Shown: piece after piece, positions 1 to 11,720 of the stretch
Numbering within the stretch: the first letter of the stretch is position 1
Layout: every line of letters begins with the position of its first letter
Assembly (NCBI GenBank): GCA_018881555.1
Contig: JACAXG010000075.1
Span: forward strand, 1,246,830 to 1,310,829
DNA length: 64,000 nt
Direction: 5' to 3'
From: Amblyornis subalaris
Taxonomy: Eukaryota; Chordata; Aves; Passeriformes; Ptilonorhynchidae
Notes under the pieces: model-generated
Database searches by the model: none
What the model was told of the DNA's origin: nothing
Seen by the model: the letters and a program-made list of their open reading frames with translations, nothing else
Made by a program: the position numbers and the translations under genes

Positions 1-10
1 AGGTGTTTAC

Positions 11-3000
11 CTGAATGAACTGTTTCAACTGTGTACTGTTATTCTGATGTCCATCGAGGTTCAGCACATTATCAGGAAATTCCATCACCATCTATACAAG
101 AGAGGAAAAACAATTTAAAGAAGAGCTTTCAGACAAAAAAAAAAAAAAAAAGCCAAACAGAGTATTAGTTGTTTTACTTTCTTGGGGGAAATAAGACTGA
201 AATTATGTTAAAAGCTCATTCTTTTCACGTAATTACTGGAGCTTGGGAAAGGATAAAAGTAACTGTTTCAGATAGTGAATATTTCAGCAAAGTAATAAAT
301 GCTTCATTAATATAATGTTCCAGAGGCAGTTCATAAATGGCAACTCTTAAATAGCTGTTATAGAGAAAACAAAAGTTGCTAAATGGACCATCAGTATTCA
401 TGTTATCATCTACATGACCTGAGCCCCTGTTTCAGTTTAGATAAAATACACTTCAACACACTGAGATCCAAATGGACCTAACAGTTTAACTCAATTCATA
501 AAGCTCTGAAGAAACAGTCACAACAGTTTAATGACAGAGTCGACTCCTCCAAGGGCTAATTTAAAACCATATTAACCCAACAAGGTACTCCAAGGCATAG
601 TTTGTTTTGTGTGATTGCAGCTGCAACTCTCAAGAGGCTCGAAGTAAAATGTTAAGCCTACAGAACAACGTGATTACTTGTAAGTAATTAATAACATTTC
701 TTATCAAATTACTGAGAAACAAAGAGGGCAATTTCTTGGGGGGGGGGCAGAAATCAGTAAAATAACTTTCAGCCAAAAATCCAACTGTGCAACCATGGAG
801 TAAAATGAAAGCAACTAGAAAAATGTGTAAAGCCTGGCTTAGTTCTCTTCTTTGTTCAAACTGAGGAATAGAGAATTTGTCACCATGAATACTAAAAGTT
901 CACTTTAAAAGCTGAAAGACAAAATAACAACTTTGGTTAATAACTCTAATGCAAATCAACCCCAAACAAAACTGTCTGATTCATCCTTTTTCCNCCTTCC
1001 ACCTTCCCTCAGCTGTCTAGTAAAGGCAGAATTCCCTGCTGTCTGCCTAATTGCCAACACTACCTCCAGAGAGCACACACTCACTTTTCCAGCAGCACTC
1101 CAAAATAAACACCGTTTCTCTGAGGCCAGAAAACAAGGCAGTGTTTTGCTCTCCCATGTGCCACAATCTGAGCATTAGCACAGCTGCCTTATCTTCGTGC
1201 AGAGCAGGGCCACAGCCAATTCTAACCCTCAGCTCCTTCTCCAGCCTCCCTTGCCCCTCGTCCATCCACACCAAGCAGCAGCACCAGTTTCTGCTGCAGA
1301 TTTACAGGTTTCCTACATCACTCATTCGGTATTTCTGTGGGCCAGGAGCTACAAGCAGAAGTAAAAGCTCTATCTGCTAATGATAGAGATAAATCTGCCT
1401 ATTTGTCCCCCCCCCGCCTTCATATTCCACTATCAGACAACACCCTGAGGTATTTTGTACAACAGAGCAAAAGAATCAAAGACTAAATTAATTCATGTGT
1501 CTGATGAGATTTTATTAAGTGGTTAAACATCAACCACCATCACACCCTGAACTGGAAGAAAAAAAAAAAAATCCTGTAATACCACATCAAATGGAATGCC
1601 TGCTAGAAATCATAAAAGCTGCTTAAGAAATGAAAAGGGTTCAATATTTAAACCTCCTCTAATTTCTAGCTGAGCCAGAAGGAACAGAGAAGTGTGGTAG
1701 TGAACAATCCACTCAGGGCAGCAGCATCTCCCTGCACCTGAGCTGCTTTCTGGGCTACTACAAAGCAACATCACAGACCAAGAGCACATGGGCCGTTCAG
1801 TCCTAATTTGCAATCACTAATTCTAGATTTAAGGCCTAGGTTAACTCTTCCAGCTGACTAACAGACACGTTAGTCCCATTATTTTTTTTAAATTTGAGTT
1901 TTAAAAGAGGTCAACAGAAGCCAGTTACTATCAATAACCACCATTATTTTTTAAAGATAGTGCTGCAGATGTAAAATTCTGTTTCAAAGACAGCTGCATG
2001 TCTTGTAATAGCTCTNATTAAGGATTTAAAAAATAAATTATACATGATAGACAAGGAAGCTGAGAGTTCATTCACTGCTTCTGCAGAATTTTTAATAAAA
2101 GCCTCCAGAAACCACCTAGAAATCCGAGCACTTTGTAACAAAATGGAAAAAATAATAAAATGGACCCAAGATAAGATTTCTTCATGGTGAGGATGACTTG
2201 CACTTGTATAAATGCCTTTCCTCAGATGGATATAAAACTGATTTACTGGTAGAGCACCCTTTCAATCATGAGGATGGTATAAAAAGTAGAAGGACAGCAA
2301 CAACACAGTGCAATTACACAAAGTTTGGGCCTGGTGTTAAATTCTGGGACTAAACCACAAATGGAATTCTCGCTCTGCTGAAGTCATCCACCTGGTACAG
2401 CTGAATTTCCACTCTCAACATACCACACAACGAAAATAACTAGAGTATGGCAAGATTTCTATATAACACAAACTAGGTAATTTTTATAGGGAGTCCAGGA
2501 AAAAAACAAAAAAAAGACACAAACTCAAGAGCTTAAAACTACAAGGAAAATGGATGGGCAAAATAACTTTCAAGGCGTGGCCAAGACACACAAAAACCCC
2601 TAAATTTCACTATTCCTGCACCCTGCTGGGTTTTGCAGGTCATCGACCCCTCTAGGAGAGGTAGATACTGCTTTGGACAGCTTTAGGGGAAACTTTGTTT
2701 AACATACAAGCACAGCTAACCAGAGATAATATAAAGCCAAAACCAGTGATGATATTTGGTAAATTAATAACATGCCACCACTCAAAATGATCAAAACTAA
2801 AATACAGCAATCAGCCTTTCTTCAAAAGCAGGAAAATCAGATGGGACCTGTCTGAAGATATTCAACTGTTTTGTTCTGGAAGGTGAAAGAAGGACAGAAT
2901 GGTTNGGGTTGGAAGGGACCTTGAAGANCATCCAGTTCNNCCCCCCCGCTGTGAGCAGGGACACCTTCCTTAGCTGATAAAATTCAGGCAGATTCTTCCA

Positions 3001-3941
3001 TCCCAAGTATGAGATTAGGAATTTAAATCACCCACGTTTTACACCATTTAAAGTTACAGCAGTTACTGTCACACTGGCAGCAATAGAAATCAGATATGAA
3101 TCATTAAGATACCAAATTACACTATCTAACTGCAATATTATTTCCAACCCAACATTTTCACATCTTAAGAATTAAAACAAGCAACAACTGGCTAGTTAAA
3201 GAATTTTTTTCCACTTGCTCTGTGTTCACCTACGATGCAAATTTTTGTGCCTTCCTCTAAACACATGAGAAAAAGGACCAGAGAGCCTCCAAGCTGTATT
3301 TAGTTGATTTTTCCACTGAATCTTCTGGAAACGGCAAAAACACCACGTTTTCCAATTCAGAGCANCACGCTGAAATGGAAACTCTCAGATTTATTACACA
3401 TTACTGCAGGCTCGATAACCCTGACTTTATGCCAAAGCTCTNGAAAATGCCTTCAGCCTTTTTTTGCATGTTTAAGAGCAGAATAATCAGCCAGTTTTAG
3501 GCTGGGGTTTAACGTTAACATGGCTCCCTTCCTTCCCANCTGAAAAATGGCTTTGCTCCACCCTTGAGCACCGAGCCACGCTCGTGGCTCGGGCACAACT
3601 TGTGCACAGGCCCCGGCANGGCACAACTCCCCTCATTATGCGGTTCGCCTGCTTTCAGAGCCGGGCATCAGATAAAAAAAGTTGCCACATTCAGCTCTGT
3701 TAACCCCAAGTGTTGCAAAGTCCCGAAGATTAACGCGGCGGGAACCCGAGGAGGAGCCAGCGAGGCCCGGCAGGAGGAAAGGCCCGGCCCGGGAATTGCA
3801 ACACGCGGGAGGCGCCGGGGCCGCGGGACGGGCCCGGCGGGGACTCACCGTGAGGGTGTCATCGATGTAGAGGGGGATCTGCCTCTTCTCGAAGGGGAAC
3901 TCCTCCTCGCCGTCCCGGCACACCGCCACCAGCCGCGCCAT
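11..3941 (-). CDS. GGNBP2: GGNBP2 (gametogenetin-binding protein 2), first two coding exons, partial
   Basis: Two minus-strand coding exons are visible. Exon A (3941-3849, 31 codons) starts MARLVAVCRDGEEEF and ends in a GTGAGT donor. Exon B (91-11, 27 codons) starts MVMEFPDNVLNLDG after a TATAG acceptor and ends in a GTAAAC donor. Both end on a codon boundary. The joined N-terminus matches the very conserved start of GGNBP2 (ZNF403), a cysteine-rich protein that binds gametogenetin and is linked to spermatogenesis and growth control. Only about 58 codons lie here; the cysteine-rich body and C-terminus are off the left edge. The start ATG at 3941-3939 has G at -3 and G at +4, a good Kozak context. 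PIGW and MYO19 follow, as in human 17q12, which supports the call. The first coding intron (92-3848) is 3.76 kb. Confidence 0.93.
92..3848 (-). other. GGNBP2 intron after the first coding exon
   Basis: This 3.76-kb stretch lies between the two recognised GGNBP2 coding exons. It is AT-rich with short homopolymers (poly-A near 137, a G run near 738, a C run near 1409). It contains one CR1 fragment near 2,893-2,975. No conserved exon was seen on either strand. Open frames here are short and unlike known proteins. Confidence 0.8.
2893..2975 (-). mobile_element. CR1 LINE fragment (3' end, antisense)
   Basis: The plus strand carries the familiar avian CR1 sequence read from its 3' end: an ACAGAATGGTT start, then GGGTTGGAAGGGACCTT, a CATCCAGTTC block and GAGCAGGGACACCTTCC. 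The element therefore runs on the minus strand. Only about 80 bp is left. Four ambiguous bases fall inside it. Confidence 0.8.
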
Positions 3942-4223
3942 CGCTGCTGCTGCTGCCGCTTCCTCCCCGCTCCAGCCTGCGGGCGGCCCCGGCCGGAGGT
4001 AAACACCCGCCGCGCTTCCCCGCCACACTTTCACCAGCAGCCGGCACCCAGCCTGCGCTCCCCATCGCCTGATTCACCACGCCGAGCCCGGCCCACCCGC
4101 CCATCCACCCCGCCGGGAGGGACCCGCGGGCCGGCAACGGGCCGGGAATGCGGCAGGACACGGGCGGCCGGGAGAGCACGGGGCGGGGGGAGCGCGGGCA
4201 CAGCCGCGGGGGGGACGGAGACC

Positions 4224-4365
4224 CCCGGGGAGTGGGGGGATGGACTAGCGGGGGGAGATGGAGCCCCAGGCGGGGATGGAGCCGCCTGGGGGAGATGGAG
4301 ACCTGTGAGGGGAGATGGAGCCCGCGGGGGAAAATGGAGCCGCCACGGGGAGATGGAGCCGCCGC
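4224..4365 (+). repeat. GGAGATGGAGCC-type minisatellite in the GGNBP2 promoter
   Basis: A core like GGGGAGATGGAGCC recurs about seven times with changes in spacing and composition (for example near 4,253, 4,275, 4,291, 4,311, 4,333 and 4,349). Runs of three to seven G around 4,207-4,256 could fold as a G-quadruplex on the plus strand. Confidence 0.75.
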
Positions 4366-4825
4366 CCCCCGCCCGCCACCGGCCCAGCGCGGCCGCCGGG
4401 ACCCGCCCAGCCCGGCGCGGCTCTGCGGCTCCTCCGCCGCCCCCGGCCCGGGGGGAGCCGCCGCCGCCTGCCCGGCGCTGCCCCGGGCGCCTCACGGAGC
4501 GGCCTCGCCGCCCTCACAGCGCCCGCCCCGCCGCCTCCCCGCGGGCTGCAGCCCGGCTGCCCCGGCAGACCCACCCCTTCCTCCCGCTCCTGCCCGGCCT
4601 CGCCCGGGTCCCCACGCGGGGCTGCGATGGCGGGGGGCAGCCCCGCGCGGCGGGAGGGACCCCACGCTCCCGCTCCTCCCCTCGCCCCCCCCCGGGAGCG
4701 CGGCCCGGCCGGCCCTTACCGGGTGCTGGCGGCGCTGGGCGGCCCGGGCGCTGTGACAGGCGGGCGGCACCGCGGGCTCCCGGAGCCGCCTCCTCCCTGC
4801 CCGCCCCGGGGCCGCCCCGCCCCGC

Positions 4826-4835
4826 TCTCGCGAGA
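4826..4835. promoter_or_regulatory. TCTCGCGAGA palindrome (BANP-type CpG-island motif)
   Basis: A perfect 10-bp palindrome sits inside the GC-box cluster, about 105 bp upstream on the minus strand of the probable first donor of GGNBP2. This motif is the known binding site of BANP and activates CpG-island promoters of essential genes when unmethylated. The sequence is exact; its use here is inferred. Confidence 0.75.
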
Positions 4836-5166
4836 GCCGCGGGCGCCGCCCGGCCCGCCCCGGGCACTGGCCGGGCCTCGAGGCCGCGCGGCCCNGGGGC
4901 CGTTCCGGGCGGTGGGCCGGGGGCTGTGCCCGGCGTGTCCNGAGCGGCTCCCGGGGCTGCCACGAACGGCCCCCGCAGCGGCGGTTGGGCCCGGGGGCGG
5001 GCGCGGGGCCCCGGGGCGTTGGGGTTGGTTCCAACGCGCCGCGGCCTCGAGCGGGGCCCGGGCGTTACCGCGGGTGCGAACGGCCCCGAGCGGGCCGCGC
5101 TGTGGGGCAGCCAGACTGGTAAAAATGCACTGAACTCAGGGCTCTGAGGCACAAGGTGGGATTTTG

Positions 5167-5235
5167 GGGTGCCCTGTGCAGGGATAAGGGTTGGACTCNA
5201 TGATCCCTGGCAACTCGGGGTATTCTCTGAATTCT
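5167..5235 (+). mobile_element. CR1 LINE 3'-end fragment
   Basis: The plus strand has the degenerate CR1 terminal pattern: CCCTGTGCAGGGATAAGG, TTGGACTC-ATGATCC, then CAACTCGGGGTATTCT. A short internal deletion separates the last two blocks from the usual consensus spacing. One ambiguous base falls in the ATGATCC block. Confidence 0.65.
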
Positions 5236-8200
5236 CCTCGCTGCCCCAGCATCAAACGCAGCTCGGCCCTCGCTGCCCTGGTCCCAAGCCAGGCAGGGCA
5301 GGATTTAACAGCTCTGCTTGGCGCCTGCAGCACCTNAGTGCAGCCAGCTCGAAATCCTGTGGCTGCCTGAATTAAGCAGCCAAAAAAAAAAAAACCAACC
5401 CAAAGTCAGTCNTGAACTATTAAATAATGCAGCTGACCTGTTCATTCTTGTTGTGTACGTATAAAGACACTAAAGCCCTCACATGAAAACGCAGGGGAGG
5501 TAATTAAGGAGCAGGATTCTTTTTTTTCCCTTGTGTCTGCATGAAAACGAAGTTTAGTGGAGGAGTTAATTTACTCGAGCTCCTCGTGCAGNGGCTCTAA
5601 CGGGAACACCGCGTGGAGCCACGGCACGGCACAGTTTGCAGTGTTCTCCTGGTTTTCTCCTGCAGCAGAAAAGCTGGGGTTTATAAAGAGGAATAGTTTG
5701 TCACACGAAAGCTCCATAAGCACTGTGAACCATGATGAACTTATATTTTCTTTGCAGGGATGTNGGTTCCTGTGTCACTCCCCACTCCCAGAGCGTGGTT
5801 GGATCACATCAACAAACAGCAGTGCCCCAAATTTTGCATTCTTGGAGCACACGTTGATATGAAAAGCACCACTACATTTCATACAATTTTTATCCATAGA
5901 TTTTTAATGTCTTTTTAAGTTGCTGGAACATGCAACTTGTTTTTTATCTCCAACACAGTGGAAAGGCAGCCAGCCCCTTCCTGCATTCATTTGCATGGCC
6001 CTCTTTGCCTGGAAGAAATACCTGTTCTCTGGGACATGGTGGCTTTGAAATAGGATACTGCTGGAATCTTTAAGGTAACATTTGACTTCAAAAGAGACAC
6101 CACCGCCGCTGGAGGGGAGACATGCTAGGGTTGATTCTTAAAAATAATCAGATTCGTTAAGAAGTTAGTGATGTTTAATAAAAGGTTAAGGATAAATGTA
6201 ATCAGCTCTACTCTCCCACCGTATTTTTCTACCCTGCAGCCCTACAAAAGGGTCATTTGGTGGAATTATGGCAGCAAAGGCAAAACAATTTCTGTTTTCC
6301 CATTCCTCAGTAGGTGGCACGCTATGGTTGAACCAGTTTAGTCTTCCTAGCTGAAATATCTTAAACTTTTACTAACTATGCAACAACTAAATGAAAGTTC
6401 TGATCTTTTTAAAATGCACCTTTAATCTGTACAAAAGATTCTTTGTCTAAACACAGCCCAGGGTGAAGTGAAATGGAGAGTTCCACGCAGCCAATGTCTG
6501 CGGAGGCGTGTGTGGAGCACAGCGGTGTCGTGGTGTTCCCTTTTCACATCTTTCCAAACCCATACAGATCTGTTTGCTCGTCCTGTGATCAAAGGACACT
6601 CGCTGGCATCTCTGGGTTCTTTCAGGGGCCAGGCTGAACAGGCTGAACACTCAGCATTCGGTACTTCACCAGTTGCTTCGGGGCAGAGCTTGCTGCATTT
6701 GTTATTGACAACAAGCAATGAGGATTAATTGTCTCTCGTTAATTCACTGGTGAGCAACTCACAGAATCCCAGGATCACNGAGGTTGGAAAAANGCTCTGA
6801 GATCATNGAGTCCAACCTGTGACCGATCCCCATCTTGTCACCAGCCCAGAGCACTGAGTGCCACGTCCAGACCTTCCCTGGACACCTCCAGTGATGGGCA
6901 GCTCAGTCCAATGCCTGACCACCAATTCCATGAAGAAATTCCTTGTGATGTCCAGCCTGAACCTCCCCTGGTGCAGCTTGAGACCATGTCCTCTCTTNCT
7001 GTGACTTGCTGCCTGGGAGAAGAGGCCAAACCCCCTGGCTACAACCTCCACCTTACTTCTTTAGGGCTTTGGAAGCAGGAGAAATCCTCAGGATGAGCGA
7101 TTGTGGTGTTGGTGAGAGGATTGTTCTCTCCTGTGCACCACGATCCCCTCGCTTTGCTGCTGTTGTGGCAAGCACAGCTCCAGCCCTGGGACTGGTACCA
7201 TCCCCCAGTGAGGAGATCTCAGGGCTCTGTGCAGCCACGCCAGACCTCCCACGTCCTTTCTGCTTCACCCAGGGCAGTTGGCACCTGGATGCTCTGTGCT
7301 TGTCCAGACACACCTCTGCCTGTCACACCCAGTGAATTCTGAATCACACCGACAGGCTTGTGCTCACAGGCAGAACTCACTGCACGTCTTGGGCTTTAAA
7401 TTTTTCAAAAATAAATATCCATGAGTAACTTGGCATAATGAGTAGTGCCAGTCCTTTCNTCCTTAGGCAAGGCTAGGAAGTGTTTTAAAATAAACACATC
7501 CACCAGTTACCAGAAAAACTCTGCTATAAACTGACAACTGTTTCTAAGAGGTTGCTTCCAGTTCTGGCATTTGTCCCCAGGATAATAGAGGCTGGTTTGC
7601 TTTAATTCTCAAGACTCCACGGCTTTAAGTTGGAAGCAAACAAGGATGAACTCAGCCTGGCCACAGCCTGTAATCCTCAGACTTCACCTTTCTGCTGGCC
7701 AGGGGCTTGGAGAACCTCATAAATTTATGAATCTTCCACGTCTGTCTTAAGGCATCTGATTTAGAGGCTTATTCTCCAAAGGTTTTATGATTCATCACTT
7801 GTGATAGACAAGGAGAAATATGAAATATGGCCCATNTGTACTGCTGTAACTCCACTGACATTAGACATCTATCATCAACTACCACTGGTATTCTACTCCT
7901 AAAGTATTTATATCCCATTATTGAATTCCTCACAATCTTTCAATGTATTTCTCTCCTCAAGAACTTTATGAGGTCAGGAAGAACTGTCACAGTTAGGAAA
8001 GGGAACAAAGAGGGTGTTCTGCTCTGGGCTTGTAGGAAGACAGAGAAACTGAGCACATCCCTCCTCCAGACATTGCCAGAAGCCTGACCCACTGCACTGC
8101 ACTTCTTTCCATCCGCACCCTGTTTGTTTGCTAATAAAAAGTAATACCAAATGTCCTCCTTGAAGACATCTCAGCTGGCAAAATACAGTATTCAATGAGC

Positions 8201-9088
8201 TGCCATTTAAAGTAAATTTACAGACAAGAAGGTGGGCCTCGAGTACTTTCAAAGTAGAGCTGAAGATTGTATTTGACAGCATTCCTAAAGATGAACTGTC
8301 ACAACGTGCTGGTCTGCAGGTTGGGGTGAATTAGTTGGGTATCTGTATTTTCTTATGAAAGGTTGTGTTGCTNTTCTTATCTGCACCACAACCTCCAACG
8401 ACTGCTTTATGAATTCATCTGCAGTTGAGTTTATCCTTCAGAGCATCACACTTTATCTATGGTCTTCATTTATATTCATCAGTGAGGATGGAAATAAAAT
8501 TTAGCTTTAATTCAAAGGCTAATTTAGGTTTCAGTATATGATTAACATTCTACAATTACTACCATCAAAGTCAAGCATATGCATAAGTCTCTGCAGGACT
8601 GGGGCCAAAACATTTTTAAGTATCCACTTATTCAATATATTTTATATAAAGAATTATTCTTATCTATTATTTATGCAAGGGCCTTAACTAGGTAAATCTT
8701 GACACAACTAAGCCTCTCTCTCCATATAATTACTCCTTTTTTTACTTTTCATCTGGCTTCTACTCTCTACCTCGTTATCTAATTCCTTGGGTATGAGCAC
8801 TGTTCACTAACTGTAAATACAATTTACTCTTAGGAGCAGCAGGAGTATTCAGCAATCTCAAAACCTAAGTTTTCAGGATAATGTGCAACAACTCCCAACA
8901 GGTAAGAGCATTGACTGTGTAATTTGGTAAAACGAACCATTAAAAAGTAATCAACTCTAAATAATAAAAAGCTCTACTAAATTATAAATTATTGCAACAC
9001 ATCCAGGAAAAATACTAATTTTTCCATTAAATACCATCATCCAACTACAGCAGACAAAGTCCAACTAGTCCACTCGGGCAGGGTGGAA
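5236..9088. other. Intergenic region or PIGW 3' flank
   Basis: No coding exon was recognised between the GGNBP2 CpG island and the PIGW stop codon. The stretch holds one long CR1 fragment (6,761-7,050) and otherwise unique AT-rich sequence. Part of the right side is probably the PIGW 3' UTR on the minus strand. I found no convincing minus-strand AATAAA close to the stop, so its end is not placed. Confidence 0.6.
6761..7050 (-). mobile_element. CR1 LINE fragment (antisense, about 290 bp)
   Basis: The plus strand reads as a CR1 3' region in reverse: ACAGAATCCCAGGATCAC, GAGGTTGGAAAAA, GAGTCCAACCTGTGACC, then CCATGAAGAAATTCC, GATGTCCAGCCTGAACC, and finally TGCCTGGGAGAAGAGGCC and GGCTACAACCTCC. 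The order of blocks matches CR1 over its whole length. It is the best preserved CR1 copy in the window. Confidence 0.9.
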
Positions 9089-10609
9089 TCACCAAAACTT
9101 TAATACTATATTTTTGGCTTGCAATATATACATAATTAAACAGTTAAAAAACATGTACAAGTGCAGGANGCATAATGTAAAGGCAGTCTTGCTGTGCATT
9201 GTATCTATCAGGATATTCACAGCACCAGTCATAACATTTGCCAGCAGGAAAAACAGTAATTGATTTTTGTTAATAGCACTNATCAGGCATAGGCGTGACA
9301 GTTTGTCCTCCCTCCCCACCGGCACGGCCTCCGTTCCATGCTTTTTACNGGAATCGGGGGGCTGCACGACCCTCCAGCAACAGGGCACGCTGGAGCCCTT
9401 CACCAGCAGCTTTGCGAACACCAAGGTGAGATCAGCGGCCACAAAAAAGACAAATAACAGCAGGCAGTGGGCAAGCACCCACACGCAGAAGGGCAGGTTG
9501 GCCATCCGGCGGGACACGGGCTCCGTGCGCGCCTGGCACACCTGGAGCAGCAGGAACAGCACGAGAACTGCCAGAGCCAGACCCCTCAGGGCTTCCAGCC
9601 AGCCCCTCACGGAGTCCCTGCGCCGCTGCAGCCACAGCCCCACCTGCACACTCGCCAGGTAGATGGCCAGGTACCCGAAGAGGGACAGCAGCCCCTCCCG
9701 GTTGGCATCGAGGAAGCCGAGCCGGGAATCTCTGCCGTCGCTCCCGTGCAGGATGAACATCTTCAGGGAGGTAGTGCTGAGAAGGAGCTGATAAAGCGCA
9801 GCCAGAGCCAGAGCCACAAGCCAAGACTTCCGTTTTGGAAATAGGGCTAAGAGCAGAGATGCTGCAAGTCTCACAAATGCCAAGCTAAAGAAAAAATTCC
9901 AGTGCACTCCGTACTCCGACGTGTGTTCGTGGTACTCGATGGATTTAACACTCAGCAGTCGTCCAACGCCCAGGGCAATCAGTGGCCACACGGAAAACAA
10001 CTGCCTGGCCAGACTGGAAAATTTGGGTTGTGTCCCATAAGACTTCTGTCGAACCTCAGGGCAAACNAGAGCGTTCCCAAAGATAAAAGCTCCCACCCCC
10101 AGATCCATAACCCCGGTGCCGTAGGTCTCGGCCTTGGCGTATCGCCGTGGGTACTGCGGGAAATCCACGGCTAAAATGCTGATGGATGTCAGCACGTTGA
10201 CATAAACACGGAACACAGTTATTGCTGGAATGTGCTCGGCNTCCAAGTATGTCTTCTGGAATTCCTTTACAACTTGCCCAAAGGGCGCTCTGGCCTCCCG
10301 TTTTCTTTGGCTGTATATTTTGGAAAATATTCCGGCGCAGAAGGCAGCAAGGATAATTGGTATGAAGAAGATGACTGGAGACAAGACAGTGCAGGAGAAC
10401 AGGAGAGGAGACACCAGCACCAGGAAGTCCAGCAGCAGGCTGTATTTCCTTGAGCTTACGGGTTTTCCATAGTGCAGGTGGTACAGGATGAGGAGGAGCC
10501 CTCTGCAGAGCAGGCACAGCGGAGCCAGAGATAAGCCCGCAGAAATTTCCAGCAAACTCGTTCCGTTTAGGTTGCTGATAAAGGCTTCTTTCAGCTGTTT
10601 TTGGGACAT
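9089..10609 (-). CDS. PIGW: PIGW, GPI-anchor inositol acyltransferase
   Basis: One uninterrupted coding exon encodes 506 residues; the mammalian protein is about 504. PIGW is a multi-pass ER membrane enzyme that transfers an acyl chain to the inositol of GlcN-PI, an early step in GPI-anchor synthesis. Recognised blocks include [18 protein letters not shown] at the N-terminus, [20 protein letters not shown] near residue 160, [11 protein letters not shown] in the middle, [10 protein letters not shown] and [18 protein letters not shown]. Many hydrophobic segments fit about a dozen membrane spans. The start is the ATG at 10609-10607, not the upstream in-frame GTG, because a TTTTCAG acceptor (exon from 10623) lies between them; A at -3 supports it. 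Five ambiguous bases fall in the CDS (near 9169, 9281, 9349, 10067, 10241) but do not break the frame. Confidence 0.96.
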   Translation of the reverse strand: MSQKQLKEAFISNLNGTSLLEISAGLSLAPLCLLCRGLLLILYHLHYGKPVSSRKYSLLLDFLVLVSPLLFSCTVLSPVIFFIPIILAAFCAGIFSKIYSQRKREARAPFGQVVKEFQKTYLXAEHIPAITVFRVYVNVLTSISILAVDFPQYPRRYAKAETYGTGVMDLGVGAFIFGNAXVCPEVRQKSYGTQPKFSSLARQLFSVWPLIALGVGRLLSVKSIEYHEHTSEYGVHWNFFFSLAFVRLAASLLLALFPKRKSWLVALALAALYQLLLSTTSLKMFILHGSDGRDSRLGFLDANREGLLSLFGYLAIYLASVQVGLWLQRRRDSVRGWLEALRGLALAVLVLFLLLQVCQARTEPVSRRMANLPFCVWVLAHCLLLFVFFVAADLTLVFAKLLVKGSSVPCCWRVVQPPDSXKKHGTEAVPVGREDKLSRLCLXSAINKNQLLFFLLANVMTGAVNILIDTMHSKTAFTLCXLHLYMFFNCLIMYILQAKNIVLKFW

Positions 10610-11202
10610 TCTTCTTCCTTCCTCTGAAAACACAAACGTGAACTTGANTTAGTTTTGTAAAACAGGGGTCTTGGAGCTCCTTAAGAATGAATCAGTTCAT
10701 TAAAACAACATGAATTTCAGAAGTTACTGAGTTACTTTTCAATTTAAAGACTACAGAGCAGCAGCCCTAGTGCTGGAAACACCGATGGTGGCCTGGGAAG
10801 CCAAGGAGAGGCACGGGAACAGGGAATGCTTGAGCAAACTCCAGCATTTTACATCCCGCTGTGTTCCAAGAAGATGCTTTGTATATTTTTTCCAGAAGAT
10901 CTCTAAATACCAAACACTCCACTGAATAGCCACATTGTGAATAATCGTACCGTATGTCCTGCTCTGTAGAACACACTGTGCCACATTCTCTAGAGTGTAA
11001 ACGAAATACTTATGTAAAAACGTGACCCTAAGGAACTTCGTGTTTCCCGGTCAGTAAAACCCGCAGCTGCAGCCCCCAGGTGCCTTTTCAAGGCAGCCCC
11101 AGCCCCGCTGAGGGGAGAACACCCGCGGGATGCAAGAAGCGTTCATTAACGAGCCAAAATCGCCGGGTTCTGTCCAACCCCGGGGCGGAGCGGGAGCTTA
11201 CC
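10610..11202 (-). other. PIGW 5' UTR with one intron
   Basis: On the minus strand a strong donor (G|GTAAGC, last exon base 11202) and an acceptor (TTTTCAG, exon from 10623) frame a 578-bp intron (11201-10624). The short second-exon leader is AGGAAGGAAGAAGA before the ATG. A noncoding first exon therefore starts in the CpG island. No other gene was seen in this stretch. Confidence 0.75.
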
Positions 11203-11720
11203 GGGAGCGGGGGATGGACGGCGGGGGGACAAAGGCGGCGGGGCCCCGGGAGCGGCCGGGCCGCGGGAACAGCCGGGCGCCGGGTTGAGGCCGGGCCGCG
11301 GGTACAGCCGGGCCCCGGGTGAGGCCGGGCCGCGGGTAAAGCCGGGCCGCGTTCCCCGCCCGCACTTTCGCCGCTTCCGCAGCGCCCGAGCCCCGCCCGA
11401 GCCCCCGCCCCGTCCCCGCCTCCTCCGCCCGCCCGCCCCGGCCCCTGCCCCGCTCCGCGCCCCGGCCGCCCGCGGTAAGTCCCGACCCTTCCCTCCCGTT
11501 CCCGGATCGCCGCCGCCGGGCCCTGCCCGCGGCCCGCCCGCCCCGGCCCCGGCCCCGCGCCCGCCCCGCGGCCCTGAGGGAGCGACCTTGGGTTCCCCCG
11601 CCCGGGACAGGCTGCGGGAGCTGCCACGGCCCCCGTGTCCCTCGTGTGTCTCCCGGGTGTCCCTCGTGTGTCCCCCGGGACCTGCGGGCCCCGGCACAAA
11701 GGGCAGCGGGACGCGGCTCG
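11060..11720. promoter_or_regulatory. CpG island, bidirectional PIGW/MYO19 promoter
   Basis: The island holds two divergent first-exon donors: PIGW on the minus strand (last exon base 11202) and MYO19 on the plus strand (CGCG|GTAAGT, last exon base 11474). Only 271 bp separate them, so both transcription starts must lie in or very near this interval. It is packed with GC boxes (CCCCGCCC) and includes a CTTCCG (ETS-like) site near 11,374. The same head-to-head pair exists in mammals. Confidence 0.85.
11254..11351. repeat. 35-bp tandem repeat in the PIGW/MYO19 promoter
   Basis: A unit starting GGCCGGGCCGCGGG repeats 2.8 times at 11,254-11,288, 11,289-11,322 and 11,323-11,351. Each copy then has a variable AACAGCC, TACAGCC or AAAGCC step. 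High identity between copies suggests recent duplication. Confidence 0.85.

Larger units (their letters stand above)
3750..5110. promoter_or_regulatory. CpG island, GGNBP2 promoter
   Basis: This region is extremely GC- and CpG-rich compared with its flanks and covers the GGNBP2 start codon. On the minus strand a good splice donor (G|GTAAGG, last exon base 4720) lies upstream of the start codon, and a possible acceptor (CCCGCAG, exon from 3976) lies just before the coding exon. A noncoding first exon ending at 4720 is therefore likely but unproven. GC boxes (CCGCCCC) cluster at 4,795-4,825 next to a TCTCGCGAGA palindrome. A G-rich tandem array occupies about 4,224-4,365. Long open frames on both strands here result from the lack of AT-rich stop codons. 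Confidence 0.8.

Noticed and set aside
3564..5147. 527-codon plus-strand open frame (and overlapping frames on both strands)
   Set aside because: It lies in a CpG island with few possible stop codons, has arginine/proline/glycine-rich composition and no known domain, and overlaps the GGNBP2 start exon on the other strand.
9267..9844. Plus-strand frames opposite PIGW
   Set aside because: Antisense shadows of a well-supported conserved gene.
10610..10633. In-frame GTG eight codons upstream of the PIGW ATG
   Set aside because: It lies in the 5'-UTR intron, before the TTTTCAG acceptor; the ATG at 10,609 matches the conserved N-terminus.
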